Source: Chloroflexota bacterium
Lineage (GTDB): Bacteria > Chloroflexota > Dehalococcoidia > Dehalococcoidales > Fen-1064
Assembly: GCA_026389745.1 (NCBI GenBank)
Contig: JAPLHG010000098.1
Coordinates: 406-12,381, forward strand
Length of the DNA stretch: 11,976 bases
Reading direction: 5' to 3'
Shown here: in pieces, positions 5,631-11,280 of the stretch
How positions within the stretch are numbered: the stretch's first letter is position 1
Layout of the letters: each line of letters starts with the position of its first letter
Notes under the pieces: model-generated
The model's input: the letters and a program-made list of their open reading frames with translations, nothing else
Database searches by the model: none
What the model was told of the DNA's origin: nothing
Translations under genes and position numbers: made by a program

Positions 5631-6716
5631 ATGACTAATAAAAAGAACACAGAGTCATGTGACTGTAGTTCTCCGGTTATAGCTACAGGAAGCATGAAGA
5701 ATAAAAATAAATTGTTCATCTGGCTGGGCATTGGATTACTGCTGTGGGTAGCGCTCTATTTCCTGATTAAACCAGCTGCCGATTTTATTACCTATGACGT
5801 CTTCAACTTAACACCTTCTAGCCACCTTGGTAGTAGTGTGGCCTTTTTCTTGTACGACGCGCCCAAAGTCGTACTACTTTTGGTTATCGTCGTGTTTGTT
5901 GTGGGTATTGTACGCTCGTTCTTTACCCCGGAACGAACCCAACGTATTTTAGCTGGTAAGCGGGAAGCAGTAGGTAATGTGCTGGCGGCGAGTCTTGGAA
6001 TAGTGACTCCATTTTGCTCCTGCTCGGCGGTACCGCTTTTTATCGGTTTCGTACAAGTAGGAATACCACTGGGAGTTACCTTTTCTTTCCTGATTGCCGC
6101 CCCCATGATTAACGAGGTAGCACTGGTGCTGCTTTATGGCATGTTTGGTTGGAAGGTTGCCCTGCTCTATATTGCTACGGGGCTTTTTATCGCCATTTTG
6201 GCAGGCTGGGTTATCGGCAAACTGAAGATGGAACGTTACATCGAAGGTTGGGTATCGGAACTAAGGAAAACAGGGGTGCAAGCTGACGAACACCGGTTAA
6301 GTATTATCGAGCGTGTACAATATGGACTGACTGCAGTTCGTGATATTGTAGGCAGGGTTTGGCCTTGGGTGCTGGGAGGAATCGCAGTGGGGGCAGTTAT
6401 CCACGGGTACGTGCCTGAAGGGTTGATGGCTTCATTTATGGGTAAGAATGTCTGGTGGGCTGTACCTGCTGCTGTATTACTGGGAGTACCCATGTATTCC
6501 AATGCTGCCGGCGTCATCCCTATTATTCAAGCACTACTGGAGAAGGGCGCGGCGCTGGGTACGGCGCTGGCGTTCATGATGGCAGTAGTTGGTCTTTCCT
6601 TACCCGAAACCATTATCCTGCGCAAAGTGCTTAAATGGCAATTGATAGCTGTATTTCTTGGTGTGGTGGCTATTGGTATCATCAGCATAGGTTATTTATT
6701 CAATGCTATTCTCTGA
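5631..6716 (+). CDS. arsP: ArsP-type permease (DUF318/PF03773 family), probable organoarsenical or metalloid exporter
   Basis: This 361-residue membrane protein has eight or more hydrophobic stretches in two related halves. The first half carries TPFCSCSAVPLF (126-137) with the paired cysteines C129 and C131 typical of ArsP-like permeases. The second half has the matching loop GVPMYSNAAGVIP (285-297). Known ArsP proteins export trivalent methylated and aromatic arsenicals, but the wider family is less well defined, so the substrate is inferred from context. The cytosolic N-terminus has an extra Cys-Asp-Cys (C10, C12). ATG 5631 is used; it is preceded only by AAGGG very close by. ATG 5694, with AGGA ahead of it, is an alternative that would remove this tail. 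It lies 100 bases after arsR with no convincing promoter between, so it is probably co-transcribed. Confidence 0.8.
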   Translation: MTNKKNTESCDCSSPVIATGSMKNKNKLFIWLGIGLLLWVALYFLIKPAADFITYDVFNLTPSSHLGSSVAFFLYDAPKVVLLLVIVVFVVGIVRSFFTPERTQRILAGKREAVGNVLAASLGIVTPFCSCSAVPLFIGFVQVGIPLGVTFSFLIAAPMINEVALVLLYGMFGWKVALLYIATGLFIAILAGWVIGKLKMERYIEGWVSELRKTGVQADEHRLSIIERVQYGLTAVRDIVGRVWPWVLGGIAVGAVIHGYVPEGLMASFMGKNVWWAVPAAVLLGVPMYSNAAGVIPIIQALLEKGAALGTALAFMMAVVGLSLPETIILRKVLKWQLIAVFLGVVAIGIISIGYLFNAIL

Positions 6717-6737
6717 AAATAAAAAGGGAGGCAAATA

Positions 6738-6986
6738 ATGAAAATCAAAGTACTTGGATCGGGATGCGCTAAATGCCAGCAATTGGAGCGAACAACTAAG
6801 GAAGTGGTTAAGGAGTTAGCAATTGACGCTACTGTCGAAGATGTCAGGGATATTAAGAAGATTATGGAATACCCCATACTGGCAACTCCAGGACTGGTAA
6901 TTAACGAGAAACTGATTGTCTCTGGACGGGTACCCTCAAAAGCTGAAATAACCACGTTTATCACCACGGCAATGACAAAAGAATAA
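6738..6986 (+). CDS. Small thioredoxin-like redox-active disulfide protein
   Basis: The 82-residue product begins MKIKVLGSGCAKC, placing a CxxC active site (C10, C13) at the end of the first beta strand. It has the cis-proline motif ATPGLVIN (P51) later. This is the layout of the minimal thioredoxin/glutaredoxin-like family (Thioredoxin_3, 'redox-active disulfide protein 2'). No signal peptide is present, so it acts in the cytosol. A GGGAGG Shine-Dalgarno lies 7 bases before ATG 6738, and the gene starts 21 bases after the permease stop. Such genes are commonly found beside ArsP-type permeases. Its likely job is to deliver or exchange electrons or bind soft metal(loid)s for the permease, an inference from position. 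Confidence 0.85.
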   Translation: MKIKVLGSGCAKCQQLERTTKEVVKELAIDATVEDVRDIKKIMEYPILATPGLVINEKLIVSGRVPSKAEITTFITTAMTKE

Positions 6987-7022
6987 GGGAACCCAATTAA
7001 TAGAAGTACCGAAGAGATAAAA

Positions 7023-7460
7023 ATGGCAGAAGAACAACAATTTCAGGCTGGAGTAAATACTCACGAGAATGTAATCTTTTCTTGCTTTGGAGGAGCGTCC
7101 AATACCGGCATAACCAGTGGGCTGGCTTCTCTGGAAGCAGTTAAGGAGTTGGGACTGACAAAAGCGGCTATCATGTGCCTGGGGGGATTGCCAACCAACG
7201 TGAAACCAGTTTTTGGGAAAACCAAAGCAGCTAAGAAAATAATCACCGTTGATGGCTGTCCTTTTGAATGCGCCCGCAAAGTCGTAGAGCAGGCTGGGTT
7301 CAAGCCTACAAAAAGCATTGTGCTGACCAGGGATATAAGCATGAAAAAGAAGGGGCTCAGCGAGGATATTGGCAAGGAAATCAAAGGAGTTATGGATTAT
7401 ATCTCTGACGATGAAGTGAAAAGGGCTAAAGACTTTATCGTCAAGACCATAATGGAGTAA
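7023..7460 (+). CDS. DGC-domain putative metal-binding protein
   Basis: The 145-residue cytosolic protein has the cysteine pattern of the DGC family (PF08859, 'putative zinc-binding'). It has FSCFGGASNTG around C21, then MCLGG with C52, then the naming motif VDGC with C79 and a nearby C83 (DGCPFEC). The family's biochemical role is unknown; the conserved cysteines suggest metal or metalloid binding, or transient thiol chemistry. No signal peptide or membrane segment is seen. ATG 7023 fits with GAAGAGA six or so bases upstream. It follows the thioredoxin-like gene by 36 bases on the same strand. A second, damaged member of the same family occurs at 8459-8826, so this one may be the only working copy. 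Function in arsenic handling is inferred from the neighbourhood. Confidence 0.8.
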   Translation: MAEEQQFQAGVNTHENVIFSCFGGASNTGITSGLASLEAVKELGLTKAAIMCLGGLPTNVKPVFGKTKAAKKIITVDGCPFECARKVVEQAGFKPTKSIVLTRDISMKKKGLSEDIGKEIKGVMDYISDDEVKRAKDFIVKTIME

Positions 7461-7475
7461 TATGTCCGTGACTAT

Positions 7476-7583
7476 ATGGTGCCGGGACACAAACAATCGA
7501 TAATCCATGATTATGGCATCGGAGCACATAACCAGGTAGAGGTAACTCTGAGGCGTATTTTCCAGAAGATGCCATACAATTAA
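7476..7583 (+). CDS. Possible 35-residue small ORF or remnant
   Basis: ATG 7476 to TAA 7581-7583 encodes 35 residues rich in His, Tyr and basic residues. It lies in the 190-base gap between the DGC gene and the MtrA-like gene, in the same frame as the DGC gene and open from right after its stop. There is no Shine-Dalgarno. It may be a decayed gene end or chance. The rest of the gap holds a loose inverted repeat ACCACC/GGTGGT (7591-7596 and 7625-7630). Confidence 0.2.
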   Translation: MVPGHKQSIIHDYGIGAHNQVEVTLRRIFQKMPYN

Positions 7584-7650
7584 TTGAATAACCACCAACA
7601 TCGCACAGGTATCCACATAAGATAGGTGGTCAAAAGGAAAAGAGCCACAT

Positions 7651-8349
7651 ATGTTGAAAGTCAGCCCGCATCCTGATTATCCACCCGAGGAAGGAAGGTA
7701 TGTCCGGGGCAATGACCGTTCTCCGGTAGCCGTAGCGATAATCCTGAACTGCGACGCGGATAAAATTCCCCATGAGCTCGAAATGCTCGTCAGGACCGGC
7801 GTTGAAAGCGGGGCGGCATTATCTGGGACGGTACAGACTGAAAATATCGGGTTTGAAAAAATCATATGCAACATCACGGCGAACCCAAATATCCGTTATC
7901 TGGTTATCGGGGGACCGGAGTCAGAGGGGCATTCGACCGGAGAAGCCCTGAAAGTTTTGCTACTTAATGGGGTGGATGAGAAGAAACGCATTATCGGCAC
8001 CTCTGCCCCTCACCCTTTCCTTTTCAACCTCTCAATGGATATGATTGACCGGTTTCGGAAACAAATATCAGCCATTGACCTTCAGTTTGAAGCCGACCCG
8101 GAACTAATAAGGAAAGCTGTCTGGTCCTGTTATCAGGAGAGTCCGGTAGTCTTCCGCGGCTACACTCTCTATGATATTGGGGCATATCCTGAGCCACCCT
8201 TAAGTGGAAAGATAACCTGGCGGGTTACCAATCCATGGGTAAGCGTGACAGACGAGAGGGAAATCGAGGCCCAAAAGAAAGCCAGGGAACTGATGGAACG
8301 GTTGAAAACGCGAAATCAGGGGAAACAGACGAACCAGGATATTGTTTAG
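7651..8349 (+). CDS. Soluble MtrA-like protein (tetrahydromethanopterin S-methyltransferase subunit A family)
   Basis: This 232-residue protein matches MtrA in its order of motifs. It has an N-terminal YPPEEGRYVRGNDRSPVAV segment, the TENIGFEKIICNI strand-helix, and NPNIRYLVIGGPESEGHSTG followed by KRIIGTSAPHPF. In methanogen MtrA a histidine in the GH-TG stretch coordinates cobalt of the corrinoid; H94 is placed to do so here. MtrA normally ends in a membrane anchor; this protein instead ends in a charged helix (about 205-232) and has no membrane segment. Stand-alone MtrA homologues occur outside methanogens with unclear roles. The start ATG 7651 has AAGGAAA about 10 bases upstream. Between two DGC genes in an arsenic cluster, it could carry a methyl group or simply bind a corrinoid; neither is shown by sequence. 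Confidence 0.75.
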   Translation: MLKVSPHPDYPPEEGRYVRGNDRSPVAVAIILNCDADKIPHELEMLVRTGVESGAALSGTVQTENIGFEKIICNITANPNIRYLVIGGPESEGHSTGEALKVLLLNGVDEKKRIIGTSAPHPFLFNLSMDMIDRFRKQISAIDLQFEADPELIRKAVWSCYQESPVVFRGYTLYDIGAYPEPPLSGKITWRVTNPWVSVTDEREIEAQKKARELMERLKTRNQGKQTNQDIV

Positions 8350-8415
8350 CTCGGAAAGACAGTTATTATAGAACCTTCGCTTTGGATTCAAAAAATCTCG
8401 CGGTTGCTATGGAAA

Positions 8416-8432
8416 GGTAGGAGGTTCCTACC
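8416..8432 (+). promoter_or_regulatory. Hairpin over the upstream Shine-Dalgarno of the second DGC gene
   Basis: GGTAGG (8416-8421) pairs with CCTACC (8427-8432) around AGGTT. The loop and stem contain the AGGAGG that would serve the GTG at 8435. A second, free AAGGAGG at about 8447-8453 precedes the TTG at 8459 by 5 bases, which favours the TTG as the start. Confidence 0.4.
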
Positions 8433-8458
8433 GAGTGAAAGCTAAGAAGGAGGTTTCC

Positions 8459-8826
8459 TTGGACAACAAAATACAGTCGGAGAATATAGCACAGACATGC
8501 GAGTGCAAAACCGAAGAGATTATCTTTCTTCCCTGCTCGGGTGGTTCCAACTGCGGACAGATCACCAACCATGTGGCAGTGAATCTTGATATTGAGAAAG
8601 TGGGGCGCATCTATTGTCTTGCGGGTATCGCTACTCATATCGATGGTATGGTGGAATCTGCCAAGGGTGCCAAAAGGACCGTGGCTCTGGATGGTTGGCG
8701 GTAACAGACTGGATTTGCGTTACCAGTGAGGGAATCAGTAAAAATCATGAGTTCATGATGGATTTAGAAGAGATTGACCTTATTGAACGGCGTACGAAAG
8801 AGTCGCTGGCAAGACCAGTGGCGTAG
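8459..8826 (+). pseudogene. Second DGC-domain protein, frameshifted at its DGC motif
   Basis: From TTG 8459 (AAGGAGG 5 bases upstream; GTG 8435 is an in-frame alternative) the product opens with a CxC (C14, C16). It then carries FLPCSGGSNCGQ (C26, C32), the DGC-family N-terminal signature, then IYCLAG and VALDG. There the frame fails: a base appears missing at about 8697, turning the expected Cys codon of DGC into Trp and giving a stop at 8702-8704. The other frame continues with AVTD, then SEGISKNHEFMMDLEEIDL to a stop at 8824-8826. The restored protein would be about 122 residues. The rest reads cleanly, so the change is recent or a sequencing error. It begins 109 bases after the MtrA-like gene. 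Role as for the intact DGC protein: cysteine-based metal binding, otherwise unknown. Confidence 0.75.
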
Positions 8827-8872
8827 TCACGCAAACCGCCCTTTTATGATAAATGTATTCCAAGGGGTGAAT

Positions 8873-9280
8873 GTGATAAGGAAAAATTGGGTATCTTCCC
8901 TCCTGCTGGTGCTAATTCTACTTTTTCTGGTGGGGTGTTCGCCAAAACAACCTGTCTCCACTGCTTCTTCAATGCTCACACCGCTTGAAAAAGCCTTATC
9001 AAGCGGAACCCCAACCCTGGCTGAATTTGGACGAGGGACATGCATACCCTGCAAAGAAATGGAACCCGTACTGGATGAATTAGCTTCGTTATATAAAGAT
9101 AAATTAAATGTAGTGATCGTCAGTGTTGATGATTACAGAGACCTTACTTCCCGTTATGGGATTATGGCTATACCCACCCAGATATTTTTTGATAGTAGCG
9201 GTCTGGAAACATTCCGCCATATTGGATTCTACCCTGAAATTGAAATAATCAATCAACTAAAGAAAATGGGAATTGAGTAA
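8873..9280 (+). CDS. Thioredoxin-fold lipoprotein (membrane-anchored, extracytoplasmic)
   Basis: The 135-residue product starts at GTG 8873, which AAGGGGTGA precedes closely. The frame is open further upstream (ATG 8846), but this start leaves a clean signal peptide: RK, a hydrophobic run, and the lipobox LVGC with lipidated C22. The mature part is a thioredoxin domain with the active-site motif GTCIPCKEMEP (C57, C60), a variant of WCGPC without the tryptophan. It has a cis-proline in MAIPTQIFF. It would sit outside the cytoplasmic membrane as a thiol-disulfide oxidoreductase, like TlpA/ResA-type proteins. Its partner is evident: the next gene, beginning at the base after its stop, is a CcdA-type carrier that would keep it reduced. 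Reduction of exported or imported metal(loid) species or of permease cysteines is a guess from context. Confidence 0.85.
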   Translation: MIRKNWVSSLLLVLILLFLVGCSPKQPVSTASSMLTPLEKALSSGTPTLAEFGRGTCIPCKEMEPVLDELASLYKDKLNVVIVSVDDYRDLTSRYGIMAIPTQIFFDSSGLETFRHIGFYPEIEIINQLKKMGIE

Positions 9281-9973
9281 GTGGATGGTCTAGTTAGCGC
9301 TATAGGAGATGTTATCCAGAATCAAGGCTGGATTGCGTTCCCTGCCTGCTTCTTTGGTGGAGTCGTCTCCAGTGCCAGCCCGTGTGTTCTAGCGATGATA
9401 CCGCTTGTAATCGGTTATGTCGGCGGTTACTCTGAAGGCTCTACGAAAAAAGCTGTCCAGTATTCACTCATTTTCACACTCGGTTTAACAATCACTTTCA
9501 CCGCTTTGGGTATCGCAGCCGGTGCTTTGGGCCGGCTTTTTGGGGATGTTGGCCGTTTCTGGAACTGTATATTGCCAGCTCTGGCTATTGTTCTTGGGTT
9601 ACAGCTGGTTGGCGTATTTAACTTTAACATTGGCATCTCCCAGCGAGTACTACCCAAAAAGAAAGTATTAATCGGAGCTCTACTAATGGGGCTCCTATTT
9701 GGCATAATTGCGTCACCTTGTGCCACGCCGGTATTGGGGGTAATTTTGACTTTTGCCGCTACTAAGAAACAGATTGTCTATAGTGGTGGGTTACTTCTTG
9801 CTTACGCTCTGGGACATTGGGTTTTGGTGTTGGGCGCTGGCATTTCCGCAGGGTTTGCTCAGAAAGTGCTGGCATCCAAAGGAATCCGCAACTTTTCAAA
9901 TTATTCCAAAAAGGTGGCTGGAGTAATTTTGATTGGTGTGGGTATTTATCTACTTATTACCTTGTTGTTTTAA
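9281..9973 (+). CDS. ccdA: CcdA/DsbD-family transmembrane thiol reductant carrier
   Basis: This 230-residue, six-helix membrane protein has the two hallmark cysteines, in SSASPCV (C35) and in IASPCATPVL (C147). These accept electrons from cytosolic thioredoxin and pass them across the membrane. Its length and lack of fused periplasmic domains match CcdA rather than full DsbD. GTG 9281 directly abuts the TAA of the lipoprotein gene, so translation is probably coupled; no good Shine-Dalgarno is visible. CcdA proteins usually serve cytochrome c maturation, but no cytochrome maturation genes are visible here. The tight pairing with the thioredoxin lipoprotein, inside an arsenic-type cluster, suggests a dedicated reductive relay. 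C96 in the third helix region is an additional cysteine. Confidence 0.9.
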   Translation: MDGLVSAIGDVIQNQGWIAFPACFFGGVVSSASPCVLAMIPLVIGYVGGYSEGSTKKAVQYSLIFTLGLTITFTALGIAAGALGRLFGDVGRFWNCILPALAIVLGLQLVGVFNFNIGISQRVLPKKKVLIGALLMGLLFGIIASPCATPVLGVILTFAATKKQIVYSGGLLLAYALGHWVLVLGAGISAGFAQKVLASKGIRNFSNYSKKVAGVILIGVGIYLLITLLF

Positions 9974-10004
9974 AGAAAGCTAAAGAATCGGGGAGGTTTA
10001 CCAT

Positions 10005-10487
10005 TTGAGTACCAACGCTATTATCTACATCGCGGTCTGTGTTGTCCTCGTGATTATATCTTTTGCTTTTAACCGCCAGAAAACATTGATGGGTTTGAAA
10101 AGGGGATGGAACATGTTCAAGAATATCCTGGTCCCCTTTTTAACTATCCTCATACTGGTGAGCGTATTACTGTATCTGATACCATCAAGTATCATCAGCA
10201 GGTATTTGGGGCCGGACTCAGGTGCTATTGGGCTGGGAATAGCGGCGGTGGTAGGGTCAATCACTCTTATCCCGGGATTTATCTCTTATCCCATTGCCGC
10301 GGGATTGATTAAGCAAGGCGCCTCCTATACCGTTGTTGCCACTTTTATGACGACATTAATGATGGTTGGCGTGGTGACATTACCTCTGGAAATTAAATAT
10401 TTTGGTAAGCGTGTGGCAATAACCAGAAACATGCTGAATTTTGTGGCGGCGGTTATTATCGGCTTAGTGGTGGGGTTGGTACTATGA
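10005..10487 (+). CDS. Half-permease A, DUF318/ArsP-like repeat unit
   Basis: The 160-residue protein has four to five hydrophobic segments. It matches one half of the DUF318/ArsP permease fold: an amphipathic GLKRGW-like opening, IPSSIISRYLGPDSGAIG, then a loop GSITLIPGFISYPIAAGLIKQGAS (84-107). That loop lines up with the GVPMYSNAAGVIPIIQALLEKGAA loop in the second half of the ArsP protein at 5631. Its only cysteine (C12) lies in the first helix; the CxC motif is absent. TTG 10005 is chosen because GGGAGG lies 8 bases before it. Its stop codon overlaps the start of the next half-permease (ATGA), so the two are almost certainly made together and probably form a heterodimer. Substrate unknown. 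Confidence 0.75.
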   Translation: MSTNAIIYIAVCVVLVIISFAFNRQKTLMGLKRGWNMFKNILVPFLTILILVSVLLYLIPSSIISRYLGPDSGAIGLGIAAVVGSITLIPGFISYPIAAGLIKQGASYTVVATFMTTLMMVGVVTLPLEIKYFGKRVAITRNMLNFVAAVIIGLVVGLVL

Positions 10488-11011
10488 AAAAATATTTTAA
10501 GAAAATACGACCCTATATCACGCTATTGGTTTTTGCCGTTTTTATTCTGGTCTCGTTTGTCTTTCAATTTCAACCCGGAAAAACAATTACGGCCAACTTC
10601 ACCGACTCACTTATTGAGATGATTACCTTTATTCCTTTCCTCTTTATCATCGTCGGTTTATTCGATGTCTGGGTTCCGAAGGAAAAAATCCAGAGGCATA
10701 TCGGGCAAGAATCAGGTATCAAAGGGATAGGCATCGTTATATTACTCGCCATGCTTCAGGCGGGACCATTATACGGAGCCTTCCCCGTGGCTTCTATGCT
10801 TTATAAAAAAGGCGCCAGCATTAAAAATATATTTATCTATCTGGGAGCTTTTGCCTCATTAAAGATACCGATGTTGGGCATTGAGATTGGTTATCTGGGA
10901 ATTAAGTTTACGCTGGTTAGAACTCTGGTGTCGCTACCGTTATTTATCGGAATTGGGTATTTAATGGAGTGGTATCTGAAGGACAAAAACTTTGTGGTAC
11001 ACGAGCTTTAA
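10484..11011 (+). CDS. Half-permease B, DUF318/ArsP-like repeat unit
   Basis: The 175-residue protein also has about four to five membrane spans and a permease-half layout. It has FDVWVPKEKIQRHIGQESGIKG (60-81) and a loop LQAGPLYGAFPVASMLYKKGAS (91-112), parallel to the half-permease encoded just upstream. It has no cysteine at all. The opening (residues 1-10) is strongly basic, placing the N-terminus in the cytosol by the positive-inside rule. ATG 10484 overlaps the upstream TGA by four bases, a typical sign of translational coupling and fixed stoichiometry. Together the two halves would make one transporter the size of the single-chain ArsP protein encoded earlier in the cluster. They are related to it but lack its metalloid-type cysteines, so they may carry a different substrate or need a partner. 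Ends in a short charged tail. Confidence 0.75.
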   Translation: MKKYFKKIRPYITLLVFAVFILVSFVFQFQPGKTITANFTDSLIEMITFIPFLFIIVGLFDVWVPKEKIQRHIGQESGIKGIGIVILLAMLQAGPLYGAFPVASMLYKKGASIKNIFIYLGAFASLKIPMLGIEIGYLGIKFTLVRTLVSLPLFIGIGYLMEWYLKDKNFVVHEL

Positions 11012-11041
11012 ATAGCATCGGTTATTACAGGGAGGCGCGCT

Positions 11042-11230
11042 ATGCTAGAAATCAGAAAAACCGTCGTTTCTTTCGATGAAAAAGACTTGATGGAACTGGA
11101 GAGAATCGTTACTGATGGCGATGGGAAAGAGGCGCTAAAGTTTATAAAGAAGTCCGTTTACGACCGTATCAGTCATACCCAGCAGGGCAGACTGAAATCT
11201 CATCTGGATACCGGTACCAATCCCGTGTAA
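11042..11230 (+). CDS. Unrecognised 62-residue cytosolic protein
   Basis: ATG 11042 has a good Shine-Dalgarno (GGGAGG, 6 bases upstream). The product is 62 residues, highly charged, with no cysteine, signal peptide or membrane span. It reads as one beta strand (LEIRKTVVSF) followed by two helices (DEKDLMELERIV and DGKEALKFIKKSVYDRI), then a basic tail. It contains no motif known to me. It lies 30 bases after half-permease B and 50 bases before acr3 on the same strand, so it is probably part of the operon. The strong ribosome site and the codon pattern argue that it is real. Functional guess withheld. Confidence 0.65.
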   Translation: MLEIRKTVVSFDEKDLMELERIVTDGDGKEALKFIKKSVYDRISHTQQGRLKSHLDTGTNPV

Positions 11231-11280
11231 GGATTTATCAGAGACAGTAAATAATTTATGCTAGATAGGGAGGAGTAGTT

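Noticed and set aside
6936..7616. 226-codon minus-strand open frame
   Set aside because: It is antisense to the DGC gene with its conserved cysteines and has no ribosome site or domain of its own.
7584..7650. Cobalamin riboswitch before the MtrA-like gene
   Set aside because: Searched because a corrinoid protein follows; no B12 box or suitable multi-stem structure was seen, and the gap is too short for a typical element.
8690..8704. Selenocysteine recoding in the second DGC gene
   Set aside because: The in-frame stop is TAA, not TGA, and the downstream similarity lies in another frame, so this is a frameshift.
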